Shown: piece by piece, positions 1 through 8,717 of the stretch
Position numbering within the stretch: position 1 is the first letter of the stretch
Layout: the number at the start of each line of letters is the position of its first letter
Source of the DNA: Nocardia huaxiensis
GTDB taxonomy: Bacteria > Actinomycetota > Actinomycetes > Mycobacteriales > Mycobacteriaceae
Length of the DNA: 64,000 nucleotides
Assembly: GCF_013744875.1 (NCBI RefSeq)
Contig: NZ_CP059399.1
Span: 2,976,001-3,040,000 of the forward strand
Direction of reading: 5' to 3'
Translations under genes and position numbers: made by a program
The notes under the pieces: model-generated
Seen by the model: only the letters and a program-made list of their open reading frames with translations
What the model was told of the DNA's origin: nothing
Databases searched by the model: none

Positions 1-503
1 CCACCGGCGACAACCACGCTTACGAGGAGCTCTATCGCGCCACCCGCGGGCTGGTCTACAGCCGTGTCCTGACCATCGTCCGCGACCGCGGCTACGCCGA
101 GGAGACCTGTCACGAGGTGTACCTCCAGGTCTGGCGCAGCGCAGCGGGTTTCGACCCGCAGCGCGGCAGCGCGCTGACCTGGCTCACCACCCTGGCGCAC
201 CACCAGGCGGTGGACCGGGTGCGCCGGGAATGCTCGGCCGCCGGGCACGAACACCGCTGGGGCGTCTGCGATTACCGGCCCGCCGCCGATGTGGTGGCGG
301 AGGAGATCGTGCGCCGGCACGAGGTGCAGGCGGTCCGGCGGGGCCTGCGCTCGCTCACGCCGTATCAACGGGAATCGGTGGTGCTCGCCTACTACGGCGG
401 GCTCAGTTACGCGCAGGTCGCCGCGCGGCTCGGCATCGGCCTGCCCGCCGTGAAGGCGCGCATCAGATCCGGTCTGGCACAACTGAAGACCTCGCTCGCA
501 TGA
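1..503 (+). CDS. ECF sigma factor, SigK-like (5' end missing)
   Basis: The open frame runs in from the window edge, so the start is outside. It holds the end of sigma region 2 (ETCHEVYLQVW, the -10 recognition helix) and a complete region 4 with the helix-turn-helix LSYAQVAARLGIGLPAVKARI close to the stop. The YYGGLSYAQ stretch resembles mycobacterial SigK. It would direct RNA polymerase to a small stress regulon. Mycobacterial sigK is usually followed by the anti-sigma gene rskA, but here the next gene is an exporter on the other strand, so any partner must lie upstream outside the window or elsewhere. Family call is firm; the SigK subgroup is an inference from similarity. Confidence 0.85.
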   Translation, partial: TGDNHAYEELYRATRGLVYSRVLTIVRDRGYAEETCHEVYLQVWRSAAGFDPQRGSALTWLTTLAHHQAVDRVRRECSAAGHEHRWGVCDYRPAADVVAEEIVRRHEVQAVRRGLRSLTPYQRESVVLAYYGGLSYAQVAARLGIGLPAVKARIRSGLAQLKTSLA

Positions 504-530
504 GCGGGCCCGGTGCGCTGTCGGCGTCTC

Positions 531-2081
531 TCAGTGTGCGGAGGTGGCTCGGAATCCCTTGGGCACCAATATGACCGCGAGCACGGCCACGGTTCCCACC
601 AGCCCCGCCGAAATCCACGACGTGGTGGTGAGCGCGGAATCGAAAGCACGCTGGGCGATTTCGAGCACCTCGGTGCCGAGCGGCCCGCCGACCTGGTGGG
701 CGATGTAGGCCGCGCCGCCGACGGAGCCGCGCGCGGTGTCCAGATCCTCCCCGGTGAGCGGGAGATCGGTCATGTGCTCGACGAACAGCCGGCCGTGAAT
801 GCTGCCCAGCAGCGCCACACCGAGTCCGATGCCGAGTTCGTAATTGGTCTCCTCCACCGCACCGGCCTGCCCGGCGCGTTCGGCCGGCACCGCCGCGACC
901 AGCACCGCGGCGGCCGTCGTAATCGCCACGCCGTCACCGATTCCCAGGCACATGAGCACGAACGCCACCAGCGGATACGACGTGGTGGGCACGGCGGCCA
1001 GCACCACGAAGCCGACCGTCAGCGCGCCCAGGCCCAGCGCCATGAGCGGCCGCACGCCGATGCGCTGCATGAGCCACGGCGTGGACAGCGAACCCACCAG
1101 TGTGGCGATGGCGGCGGGCAGGGTGCGCAGCCCGGCCTCGGACGGGGTGTAGCCGTGAATGTACTGCAGCCACAGCGAAATCAGGAACAGCGCGGCGCCG
1201 ATGGCGAGCATGGCCAGCAGGGTCGCCAGCGCGGCGGCCGTGAAGGTGCGATTGCGGAACAGGCGCACGTCCAGCAGCGGGTCGGGGGAGCGCAACTGCC
1301 GATACGCGAACAGTCCGAGCAGCACGAACGCGGCCACCAGGACCACCAGATCCAGCGCCGCCGGTTCGCCCTTGGCCACATGCTTGATGCCCCAGGCCAG
1401 CGCCACGATGCCGAGCACCGACAGCACCGCGCTGGTCCAGTCGAGCGAGCCCTCCTGCGGCGCTTTGTATTCCGGCAGCAGCCACAGTCCGGCCGTCACG
1501 GTCAGCACCACCACGGGCACGTTCAGCCAGAAGGCCGCCGACCAGCCGAAGTGTTCCACCAGATAGCCGCCGACCAGCGGGCCGATCGCCGCGCCCGCAC
1601 CCGCGACCGAGGCCCAGATGCCGATGGCCAGGGTGCGCTCGCGATCATCGGTGAAGATATTGCGGATCAGCGACAGCGTCGACGGCATGACCATGGCCCC
1701 GCCGACACCGAGCAGCGCGCGGCCCGCGATCAACTGCGCGGGCACATGCGAGGTGGCCGCGACCACCGACGCCAGGCCGAAGAGCACGAACCCGGCGATG
1801 AACAGCCGCTTGCGCCCGAACCGGTCGCCGATCGCGCCGCAGGTGATGAGCAGACCGCCCAGCACCAGCCCGTAGAGATCCACGATCCACAGCTGCTGCA
1901 TGGGGCTGGGTTCCATGTGGTCGATCAGCGACGGCAGCGCGACATTCAGAATCGTGGCATCCATGGCCACCAGCAGCAGGCTGGCGCACAGCACCGCCAG
2001 CATGGCCCAACGCCCGGCCGTGCGTGGCTGAGCCTGTTCGGATCGAGCTTCTGACTCCTGCCGGGGTGGGATGCTTCCCAC
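531..2081 (-). CDS. MFS drug exporter, DHA2 (EmrB/QacA, 14-TM) family
   Basis: A 516-residue, strongly hydrophobic protein with about 14 predicted membrane segments, the usual size for DHA2 proton-driven exporters. Motif A is GDRFGRKRL after TM2 and motif C is AGAGAAIGPLVGG in TM5, the antiporter signature; the first helix carries the usual MDATILNVALP. The start is GTG, with GGAGG about 9 bases upstream. It lies tail to tail with the sigma factor gene and upstream of mscL on the same strand. Substrate cannot be read from sequence; hydrophobic drugs or dyes are typical for the family. Confidence 0.92.
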   Translation of the reverse strand: MGSIPPRQESEARSEQAQPRTAGRWAMLAVLCASLLLVAMDATILNVALPSLIDHMEPSPMQQLWIVDLYGLVLGGLLITCGAIGDRFGRKRLFIAGFVLFGLASVVAATSHVPAQLIAGRALLGVGGAMVMPSTLSLIRNIFTDDRERTLAIGIWASVAGAGAAIGPLVGGYLVEHFGWSAAFWLNVPVVVLTVTAGLWLLPEYKAPQEGSLDWTSAVLSVLGIVALAWGIKHVAKGEPAALDLVVLVAAFVLLGLFAYRQLRSPDPLLDVRLFRNRTFTAAALATLLAMLAIGAALFLISLWLQYIHGYTPSEAGLRTLPAAIATLVGSLSTPWLMQRIGVRPLMALGLGALTVGFVVLAAVPTTSYPLVAFVLMCLGIGDGVAITTAAAVLVAAVPAERAGQAGAVEETNYELGIGLGVALLGSIHGRLFVEHMTDLPLTGEDLDTARGSVGGAAYIAHQVGGPLGTEVLEIAQRAFDSALTTTSWISAGLVGTVAVLAVILVPKGFRATSAH

Positions 2082-2173
2082 GATTCCCGCCTCCTCGATT
2101 AGGCGCTATCGATCACAGCAACACTCTGGCTAGCACGATAGTCGCCGCTGAGAACCCCAAGAGCGGGACCTCG

Positions 2174-2599
2174 CTACTGCTGCAAGGAGCTGCTGTTCGC
2201 AGCCTCGCGCTCGGCCTTCTGAGCGGCGAGCAGGTCGCGGATTTCCATGAGGAGTTCCAGCTCGGTGGGGTCGGCCTTGACCTCGGTGGGCTTGGACAGC
2301 CGCTGCTTGAGGTGGTTCATCGGCACGATCAGGACGAAGTAGAGCACCGCCGCCACGAGGACGAAGTTGATGATCGAGCTGACGATCGGGCCCAGCGCGA
2401 TGAAGGTGGCCGGCTTGCCCGCGAGCAGCTGCACGCCGAAACCGAACTCGGCATTACCGCCCAGCACCGCGAGCAACGGCTCGAGCAGGCCCTTCGTGAT
2501 CGAGGTGACGATGGCCGTGAAGGCCGCGCCGATCACGACGGCAATCGCCAGATCGACGACATTGCCCCTCATCAGGAATTCTTTGAAACCCTTGAACAT
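2174..2599 (-). CDS. mscL: Large-conductance mechanosensitive channel MscL
   Basis: The protein (141 residues) begins FKGFKEFLMRGNVVDLAIAV, the conserved amphipathic N-terminus and TM1 pore helix of MscL. A second membrane segment (INFVLVAAVLYFVLIVPMN) is followed by a charged C-terminal helix. Homopentamers open under membrane tension to release solutes during hypo-osmotic shock. A frame extension to a TTG at 2617 exists, but the ATG at 2599 gives the family N-terminus. The next gene downstream of this region on the same strand encodes a BCCT importer, so release and uptake of osmolytes are side by side. Confidence 0.95.
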   Translation of the reverse strand: MFKGFKEFLMRGNVVDLAIAVVIGAAFTAIVTSITKGLLEPLLAVLGGNAEFGFGVQLLAGKPATFIALGPIVSSIINFVLVAAVLYFVLIVPMNHLKQRLSKPTEVKADPTELELLMEIRDLLAAQKAEREAANSSSLQQ

Positions 2600-2748
2600 G
2601 GTGCTTGGTAATTCCAATCCGCGAGCTGTATTCGTAAGTTCAGCGCCGAAGTCTATGGGTTGCGCCGACCGCGGTGAGCAATTGCCACACCCCCTTCGCG
2701 GTGACCGTCACACCCGGCCATCCGAAGTGAGCCGGCCGCCCGGAGCAA

Positions 2749-4287
2749 TCAGCTGCCGCGCTCGGCTCGGAAGGTCTTCACCAGCGACCAGCACATGCCC
2801 AGCATGACCACGGAGAACGGCAGCGCGATGAGAATCGCCACCGTCTGCAGGGTGGTGAGCGCCGACGCCCCGGACCCGCTCGCCACCAGCAGCGCGATGG
2901 CCACCGCACCCTGCGCGAAGGTCCAGAACGCCCGGCTCCAGGTGGGCGGCTCCGGATTGCCGCCGGAGGACAGCATGTTCACCACCAGCGCGCCCGAATC
3001 CGCGGAGGTGACGAAGAACAGCACGATCACCAGAATCGCCAGGCCCGCGGTAATGGACCCGCCGGGCAGCGTGTCCAGCAGCGCGAACAGCGCGCTGTCG
3101 CGATCGGGTCCGTCCGGGCCGACAAGTCCACCGCCGCCGAACATTTCGCGATGCAGGCCCGCGCCGCCGAACACCGCGAACCACACGAAGGTCAGCAGGG
3201 TCGGCACCAGCAGCACGCCCGCCACGAACTCGCGTACGGTGCGGCCGCGCGAGATGCGCGCGATGAACACGCCCACGAACGGCGCCCACGAGATCCACCA
3301 GCCCCAATAGAAGACCGTCCACTGCTGCGTCCACTCGGTGCCCGTCGGGCCCTCGGTCGCGCCGGTGTAGAGGCTCAGCTTCGGCAGCGTCTGCAGGTAG
3401 GCGCCGATGTTCTGCACCAGATCATTGACGATGAACAGCGTCGGCCCCGCCACCAGCACGTACAGCAGAAGTACCGCCGCCACACCCATATTCGTCTGCG
3501 AGAGCAGCTTGATGCCCTTGTCCACGCCGGTCACCACCGAGATGGTCGCCAGCACGGTGATGCCGACGATCAGCACCACCTGTAGCCCCTTGCCCGGTTC
3601 GTGCAGCCAGCCTTGGAAATTCAGCCCCGCCGAGATCTGCAGCACGCCCAGCCCGAGCGAGGTGGCTACGCCGAAGACGGTGCCGATGACCGCCACCACA
3701 TCGATGACATCCCCGCGCCAGCCCCGAATCCGTTCTCCCAGTAGCGGTTCCAGTGACCACCGGATCGACACCGGCCGCCCCTTGCGATGAATCGCGTACG
3801 CGATGGCCAGCCCCACCACCACATAGATCGCCCACGGATGAATCCCCCAGTGCAGGAACGTCTGCACCATGGCCGCATCCGCCCGCTGCGCCTGCGTCTC
3901 CCCGACCCCCGGCCGCGGATCCTCGTAATGGAACAGCGGCTCGGCCACGCCCCAGAACACCAGCCCGATGCCCATTCCCGCCGCGAACAACATGGAAAGC
4001 CAAGCCCCCATGGAGTATTGCGCCTTCTCCCCGTCCTCCCCGAGCGGAATATCCCCGAAACGCCCCAGCCCCAACCAGATCGCGAACACCACGAACACCG
4101 TGACCAGCACGATGTAGTACCACCCGAACCCGCCGATCACATTGTCCTGCAACGCTTTCGCCTGCCGGGCAGCGGTCTCGCGAAACACGATGGCGTACAC
4201 CGTGAACGCCGTGACCACAATCGCCGCGGGCCAGAACACCCGCGGTGCGACCGCCGCTCGATGATGAACCGTGCCGGGTGCGCTCAC
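2749..4287 (-). CDS. BCCT-family betaine/choline/carnitine transporter
   Basis: This 512-residue membrane protein has the BCCT signature, including GMGIGLVFWGVAEPLFHY and the LHWGIHPWAIYVVVGLAIAY stretch, with about 12 predicted helices. Members such as BetP and OpuD import glycine betaine, choline or ectoine with sodium or protons in osmotic stress. The C-terminal cytoplasmic tail is short, ending LVKTFRAERGS, so it lacks the long charged osmosensory tail of Corynebacterium BetP. That suggests regulation mainly by expression (inference). It begins after a strong hairpin that ends the upstream small-gene pair. Confidence 0.93.
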   Translation of the reverse strand: MSAPGTVHHRAAVAPRVFWPAAIVVTAFTVYAIVFRETAARQAKALQDNVIGGFGWYYIVLVTVFVVFAIWLGLGRFGDIPLGEDGEKAQYSMGAWLSMLFAAGMGIGLVFWGVAEPLFHYEDPRPGVGETQAQRADAAMVQTFLHWGIHPWAIYVVVGLAIAYAIHRKGRPVSIRWSLEPLLGERIRGWRGDVIDVVAVIGTVFGVATSLGLGVLQISAGLNFQGWLHEPGKGLQVVLIVGITVLATISVVTGVDKGIKLLSQTNMGVAAVLLLYVLVAGPTLFIVNDLVQNIGAYLQTLPKLSLYTGATEGPTGTEWTQQWTVFYWGWWISWAPFVGVFIARISRGRTVREFVAGVLLVPTLLTFVWFAVFGGAGLHREMFGGGGLVGPDGPDRDSALFALLDTLPGGSITAGLAILVIVLFFVTSADSGALVVNMLSSGGNPEPPTWSRAFWTFAQGAVAIALLVASGSGASALTTLQTVAILIALPFSVVMLGMCWSLVKTFRAERGS

Positions 4288-4311
4288 GAATCCCTCTCGC
4301 TGTGATGTTGA

Positions 4312-4349
4312 TACGGCGTCAGTCCTCCGGGTGGAGGACCGACGCCGTA
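4312..4349. terminator. Hairpin terminator after the helical small-protein pair
   Basis: Arms TACGGCGTC-a-GTCCTCC (4312-4328) and GGAGGAC-c-GACGCCGTA (4333-4349) pair over 16 bases with one mismatch around a GGGT loop. It sits just after the stop of the 108-residue gene and before the BCCT start, both on the minus strand, so it probably insulates the two. Confidence 0.8.
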
Positions 4350-4362
4350 CTGCTCCCAGGAC

Positions 4363-4689
4363 CTAGTTGATCCGGGTCTTGATGTTCTCGACGATCTCGT
4401 TGAGGGCCTTCATGACGTCGGCCGCCGCGCCTTCGAGATTGGCGCGCACCTGATCGAGGGCCTTCTGCAGATCCTCGGTGCTGAGTTTGTCGGCGAATGC
4501 CTTTGCCATGTCGGCGAATTCGGCGGCCGCGGTGCTCGCCTTGTCGGCGAGTTCGGCGGCGGTGGCGCTGGCCTTCTCGGCGAGCTGTCCCGCCGCGTCA
4601 CCGGCCTTGTCGGCGAGACCCCCGACGGTCTCGCTGACATTCTCGGCGAGTTCGTCGGAGGTGGCCGTGAGGTTGTTGTCCTCTGTCAC
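4363..4689 (-). CDS. Small LEA-like protein with 11-residue amphipathic repeats
   Basis: The protein has 108 residues, is all-helical in appearance, alanine-rich and lacks Cys, with no signal or membrane segment. Residues 25-57 are three 11-residue units, LADKAGDAAGQ, LAEKASATAAE and LADKASTAAAE, followed by a partial fourth (FADMAKAFADK). This period is typical of group-3 LEA proteins and apolipoprotein-type amphipathic helices that lie on membranes, lipid droplets or desiccating proteins. It lies 8 bases after another small charged helical protein, so the two form an operon. Function is not known; a membrane or lipid surface protectant role is an inference. Confidence 0.75.
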   Translation of the reverse strand: MTEDNNLTATSDELAENVSETVGGLADKAGDAAGQLAEKASATAAELADKASTAAAEFADMAKAFADKLSTEDLQKALDQVRANLEGAAADVMKALNEIVENIKTRIN

Positions 4690-4697
4690 GTGGTCGC

Positions 4698-4922
4698 CTA
4701 CTGCCCGCTGCCGCCGAACTTGTCCTTCATGTTCTGCATGGCATCGTCGGTTTTGTCCCGCGCCTCATTGGCCATGTTCTTGGCGTCGTTCTTGGCCTTG
4801 TCGGTGGCGTCGTGGAATTTCGACTCGAACTCATCGGCCTGATCTTCGATCTTCTGGCCCATGCCTTCGGCCTTTTCCTTGGCCTTGGCGGCCATCTCCT
4901 TGGCCTTGTCCATCAGAGACAT
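4698..4922 (-). CDS. Small Lys/Asp-rich helical stress protein
   Basis: The ATG at 4922 is chosen because GGGAGG lies about 8 bases upstream and the frame before it is not protein-like. The 74 residues are almost all helix-forming, with repeated DKAK/EKAE/DATDKAK units, no Cys, and high charge. It resembles LEA-like or CsbD-like proteins, and its MSLMDKAKEMA start also recalls the small MT0933-type antitoxin family of mycobacteria; no toxin partner is present. It is followed 8 bases later by the 108-residue repeat protein. A shared role in stress or desiccation is a guess from composition. Confidence 0.75.
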   Translation of the reverse strand: MSLMDKAKEMAAKAKEKAEGMGQKIEDQADEFESKFHDATDKAKNDAKNMANEARDKTDDAMQNMKDKFGGSGQ

Positions 4923-4991
4923 CGAAACCTCCCTAGGTGTGTCACGCCCGGGGTCCGGGCGTGCATGCGGGGTACTTCGACGAGCCACAGC

Positions 4992-5010
4992 GATTGTTCA
5001 GCAAACAATC
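4992..5010. promoter_or_regulatory. Perfect inverted repeat upstream of the LEA-like pair
   Basis: GATTGTT (4992-4998) and AACAATC (5004-5010) are perfect inverted arms around CAGCA, about 70 bases before the 4922 start. The AT-rich arms and lack of a T tract suit an operator better than a terminator. No binding protein can be named. Confidence 0.45.
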
Positions 5011-5073
5011 GGTGTACGCCTATCGTGGCGATTTCTGGTGGACGGTGTCAACTCACGGGACAGATGTTGCAGG

Positions 5074-6369
5074 TCAGCCGACCGGTCCGAGCACCCGTTC
5101 GATGTAGCTGTTGGTGAACCGGCCCTTGGGATCGAAGCGCCGGCGGACTTCGGCGAACCGATCCCACTCCGGGTAGCGCCCGCGCAGCGTCTCGGCGGTC
5201 TGGAAGTGCCGCTTGCCCCAGTGCGGGCGGCCGTCGTACTTGTCGAACACGGCCTCGCAGGCCCGGAAATACGGCTCGTACTCCATGCCCTCGTACTGGT
5301 GCACCGCGATGTAGCAGGTGTCGCGGCCACCGGCGGGGGAGAGGAAGGCGTCGTCGGGGGCCACCCAGCGCACCTCGATCGGCATCGGGGTGTCGAAGCG
5401 CGCCGCGACCTGTTTGATCTCCCGGATCGCGGCCACCGAATGTTCGCGCGGGATGGCGTATTCCATCTCGGTGAACCGGAACAGTCGCGGGCTGGCGAAG
5501 ACCTTGTAGGACCGCTCGACCTGACGCCGGTAGCTGCCCGCATACGCCGCGCCGCGCTGCACCCACGGAATGAGGGTGGGATTGCGCCGGGTGAGCCGGC
5601 ACAGCGCGTCGAAGGTGTAGTTGGTCATGAGGATGTCGGAGAACCAGTCGACGGCCTTGCCGCGCGGCTGTTCGGGCAGGTCGACGGCATTGTTGCGCTT
5701 GGTCATGGCGAGCGGGCTGTGCGCGAACATGTAGAACTCGAAGTGCTCGTTACCGTCGACGTGGGTGTCGAGATCGGCGAGCACCTCTTCCACGGGCACG
5801 GGCCGTTCGATGCCCTCGAGCACGAACGACGGCACCATCTGCAGGGTGACGGCGGTGACCACGCCGAGCGCGCCCACATTCACCCGCGCGGCGCGCCAGC
5901 CGTCCGGATCGGTCTCCTCGTTGAGTTCCACCGTGCTGCCGTCGGCCAGCATGAGTTCGACGGATTGCAGTGCGGCGGACAGGTTCTGGAGCTTCGCGCC
6001 GGTGCCGTGCGTGCCGGTGGCCGTCGCGCCCGCGATCGACTGCACGTCGATGTCGCCGAGGTTCGGGAAGGCGAGGCCGAGCGGGTGCAGGGCATTGCTC
6101 GCGGCGTTCAGGGTGATGCCGGCTTCCGCGCGGACCAGGCCGGTGGCCCGGTCCACGGACAGGATCCGATCGAGCTTGTTCAGCCGCAGCATGGTGCCGT
6201 CGGTGAGGACGGTATCGGTGAACGAGTGGCCCGATCCGGCCACGCGGACGGTGTGCCCGGCCTGTTCGGCGCGGGCCAGGGCGTCCGCGATTTCCGCGGG
6301 TGAGCTCGGTTCGGCGATGGACGCCGGAGTGCAGCTCTGATCTCCGGCCCAGTTCACCCAGTTGGTCAT
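5074..6369 (-). CDS. FAD-linked sugar-1,4-lactone oxidase
   Basis: A 431-residue protein of the L-gulono/D-arabinono-1,4-lactone oxidase family. The N-terminal FAD-binding (PCMH-type) domain includes VRVAGSGHSFTDTVL and the NLGDIDVQSIAGATATGTHGTG segment. The C-terminal ALO domain ends with RPHWGKRHF, the HWGK motif of the active site. Mycobacterial Rv1771 is a near length match and oxidises L-gulono-1,4-lactone to ascorbate. No predicted signal peptide, so probably cytosolic or membrane-associated. It is divergent from nothing and stands as a single gene; the next gene upstream is a TetR regulator on the same strand. Confidence 0.88.
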   Translation of the reverse strand: MTNWVNWAGDQSCTPASIAEPSSPAEIADALARAEQAGHTVRVAGSGHSFTDTVLTDGTMLRLNKLDRILSVDRATGLVRAEAGITLNAASNALHPLGLAFPNLGDIDVQSIAGATATGTHGTGAKLQNLSAALQSVELMLADGSTVELNEETDPDGWRAARVNVGALGVVTAVTLQMVPSFVLEGIERPVPVEEVLADLDTHVDGNEHFEFYMFAHSPLAMTKRNNAVDLPEQPRGKAVDWFSDILMTNYTFDALCRLTRRNPTLIPWVQRGAAYAGSYRRQVERSYKVFASPRLFRFTEMEYAIPREHSVAAIREIKQVAARFDTPMPIEVRWVAPDDAFLSPAGGRDTCYIAVHQYEGMEYEPYFRACEAVFDKYDGRPHWGKRHFQTAETLRGRYPEWDRFAEVRRRFDPKGRFTNSYIERVLGPVG

Positions 6370-6402
6370 GTGACCAACTTTAAACCGTGAGTGTGAGACG
6401 CG

Positions 6403-7083
6403 CTACCGTTTCCGGCACGCGTGCATGGCCTGCTTGGCCCTTTCCACCTCGTCGTCGGTGAGCGCGGGCTGGGTGAGCGGCAGCCGTTCCACGCTGTCGC
6501 CGCGCACGCCGTTGAGGATCAGGGCCATGTAGCGCCGCCACACATCGGGATTCACCGAGCGGGCGAAGCCGGCCACGCCGTCGACCATATTGACCATGCC
6601 GAAGAAGTCGGTGGTCTCGATCTCCGGCTGCAGCACCCCGGCCTGCTTGGCGCGGCCGATGACGGCCTCCATGCCCGGGCGGATGCGATCCCGCATGCAG
6701 GTGAAACGGTCCATGCTGTCGTGCAATTCGAGGACCACCTCGCCGAAGCCACGGTTGGCGGCCATGTGCTTGCAGGAGTACTCGAACAGCTCCACCAGGC
6801 CCTGCCAGGGGTCCGGGTGGTGCAGCGCGGTCTCGACCTGCTCGCCGAGTTCATTGACCATCTGGTCGAAGACCTCGGAGATGAGCTCCTGCTTGTTCGC
6901 GAAGCGGCGGTAGACGGTGCCGACGCCGACGCCGGCGCGCTCGGCCACATCGTCGAGGGTGACCTCGAGTCCGCGATCCGCGAAGAGCTCGCGGGCGGCA
7001 GCAATGATGCGCTGCTGGTTGCGCGCGGCGTCGGCGCGCAGACGCCGAGGTGGCGGGGCGGTGGTGACGTGATTCACACCCAT
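6403..7083 (-). CDS. TetR-family repressor of the adjacent exporter
   Basis: The N-terminal TetR domain reads IIAAARELFADRGLEVTLDDVAERAGVGVGTVYRRFANKQELI, a standard helix-turn-helix, followed by a 150-residue ligand and dimer domain with several Cys. The gene is divergent from a DHA2 exporter, and two matching inverted repeats lie between them, so it most likely represses both. The GTG two codons inside the listed ATG has a better spaced AGGA, so the true protein may be 224 residues. Ligand unknown; presumably an exporter substrate. Confidence 0.9.
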   Translation of the reverse strand: MGVNHVTTAPPPRRLRADAARNQQRIIAAARELFADRGLEVTLDDVAERAGVGVGTVYRRFANKQELISEVFDQMVNELGEQVETALHHPDPWQGLVELFEYSCKHMAANRGFGEVVLELHDSMDRFTCMRDRIRPGMEAVIGRAKQAGVLQPEIETTDFFGMVNMVDGVAGFARSVNPDVWRRYMALILNGVRGDSVERLPLTQPALTDDEVERAKQAMHACRKR

Positions 7084-7106
7084 ATCCTAACAACAATCGG
7101 GATTAA

Positions 7107-7125
7107 GTGGAGGAGTTATCTCCGT
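7107..7125. promoter_or_regulatory. Operator-like inverted repeat 1 (TetR/MFS)
   Basis: GTGGAG, seven bases, CTCCGT. It matches the second copy at 7152-7170 in arm sequence and spacer length, with centres 45 bases apart in the divergent region between the TetR gene and the exporter. Probably bound by the TetR protein. Confidence 0.6.
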
Positions 7126-7151
7126 TTTGCTGGTAGCTTGCAATACATGAA

Positions 7152-7170
7152 ACGGAGATTAGACCTCCGT
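7152..7170. promoter_or_regulatory. Operator-like inverted repeat 2 (TetR/MFS)
   Basis: ACGGAG, seven bases (ATTAGAC), CTCCGT: perfect 6-base arms, 27 bases before the exporter start, where it would overlap or follow the promoter. Same architecture as the 7107 copy. Confidence 0.65.
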
Positions 7171-7197
7171 TAATCCTAGGGGACGAGGAAAATCACC

Positions 7198-8694
7198 ATG
7201 ACCACAACTCTCGAGAAAGACGTGGCTGCTCCGGCCGGCGCCGGTCGCCGCGGATCACATGCCATGCGCTGGTGGGTGCTCGCCGTCCTCGGCGTCGCCC
7301 AGCTGATGGTCGTGCTCGACGCGACCGTCGTGAACATCGCGCTGCCCGAGGCGCAGCTGGATCTCGGGTTCTCCAATGCCGACCGGCAGTGGGTGATCAC
7401 CGGATACGCCCTGGCCTTCGGCAGTTTGCTGCTGCTCGGCGGACGCCTGTCCGACCTGTTCGGGCGGCGCACCACCTTCATCGCCGGACTGGTCGGCTTC
7501 GCCGTCGCCTCCGCCGTGGGCGGCGCGGCCGCCAACTTCGAAGTCCTGGTCGCCTCGCGCGTCGCGCAAGGTGTGTTCGGCGCGCTGCTCGCGCCCGCCG
7601 CGCTGTCGCTGCTGACCGTGACCTTCACCGAACCTTCCGAGCGCGCAAAGGCTTTCGGCATCTTCGGCGCCATCGCCGGCGCCGGCGGCGCGCTGGGCCT
7701 GCTGCTCGGCGGCGCGCTCACCGAATGGGCGTCGTGGCGCTGGGTCATGTACGTGAACCTGGTCTTCGCCGCCGTGGCGCTGGTCGGCGCGATCCTGCTG
7801 CTGGCCAAGCACACCAACACCGGCGATCGGCCGAAACTGGACGTGCCGGGCACCGTTGTGGTGACCGCCGCGCTGTTCGGCATCGTGTACGGCTTCTCGC
7901 ACGCCGAGAGCGACGGCTGGACCAATGGCGTCACCCTCGCCTTCCTCATCGGCGGTGCGGTGCTGCTGGCAGCGTTCTTCGCCATCGAGGCGCGGGTCGC
8001 GCATCCGCTGCTGCCGCTGCGCGTGCTGCTCGACCGCACCCGCGGCGCGTCCTACCTGACCGTGTTCTCCACGGCCATCGGCATGTTCGCCATGTTCCTG
8101 TTCCTCACCTACTACATGCAGCAGCAGCTGGGGTACACCCCGATCGTGACCGGTGTGGCCTTCCTGCCCATGGTCGCGGGCATGATCGCCTCCTCCACCA
8201 CGACGCCGTCGCTGCTGATGCCGCGCGTCGGACCCAAGGTGACCGTGGTGGTGGGCATGCTCATCGCCGCGCTCGGCATGCTGCTGCTGACCCGCATCGG
8301 CGTCGACACCGCCTACGCCACGCACATCCTGCCCAGCCTCATCCTGATGGGCGTCGGCCTCGGTATGGCCATGTCGACCGCGTTCACCGGCGCCACCTCC
8401 GGCGTGCACCACACCGACGCGGGCGTGGCCTCGGCCATGGTCAACACCAGCCAGCAGGTGGGCGGTTCGATCGGCACCGCACTGCTGAGCACGCTGGCGG
8501 CGACCGCGTTCACCGACTCCGTCGGCGCGCAGCAGCCGAGCCCGGGCGTCCTCGCGCAGGCCGCGGTCGACAGCTACACCACCACCTTCGGGTGGGCGGC
8601 CGGCATCTTCCTGGTCGGCGCCATCCTCACCGGCATCGTGATGCCGAGCAAGGTGCCCGTCCCGGCGGAGGGGGAACCGGTTCTGGCGCACTGA
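7198..8694 (+). CDS. MFS exporter, DHA2 family, TetR-controlled
   Basis: A 498-residue 14-TM transporter. MDATVVNIALPEAQ in TM1 (here LDATVV), motif A LSDLFGRRTTF, and the antiporter motif C region AGAGGALGLLLGGAL are all present. GAGG is well placed before the ATG at 7198. The divergent TetR gene and two shared palindromes indicate substrate-induced export, as in many actinobacterial drug or secondary-metabolite pumps. The transcript is closed by a 13-bp hairpin at 8718-8747. Substrate unknown. Confidence 0.92.
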   Translation: MTTTLEKDVAAPAGAGRRGSHAMRWWVLAVLGVAQLMVVLDATVVNIALPEAQLDLGFSNADRQWVITGYALAFGSLLLLGGRLSDLFGRRTTFIAGLVGFAVASAVGGAAANFEVLVASRVAQGVFGALLAPAALSLLTVTFTEPSERAKAFGIFGAIAGAGGALGLLLGGALTEWASWRWVMYVNLVFAAVALVGAILLLAKHTNTGDRPKLDVPGTVVVTAALFGIVYGFSHAESDGWTNGVTLAFLIGGAVLLAAFFAIEARVAHPLLPLRVLLDRTRGASYLTVFSTAIGMFAMFLFLTYYMQQQLGYTPIVTGVAFLPMVAGMIASSTTTPSLLMPRVGPKVTVVVGMLIAALGMLLLTRIGVDTAYATHILPSLILMGVGLGMAMSTAFTGATSGVHHTDAGVASAMVNTSQQVGGSIGTALLSTLAATAFTDSVGAQQPSPGVLAQAAVDSYTTTFGWAAGIFLVGAILTGIVMPSKVPVPAEGEPVLAH

Positions 8695-8717
8695 CTTCCG
8701 CGTCCCGCATAGGAGAA

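Noticed and set aside
513..2054. Long frame opposite the first DHA2 exporter
   Set aside because: Antisense shadow: composition is Arg/Gln/His-rich, without domains; the minus-strand protein has clear MFS motifs.
2600..2617. TTG start extending mscL
   Set aside because: MscL proteins begin with MxKGFKEF; extension adds six odd residues.
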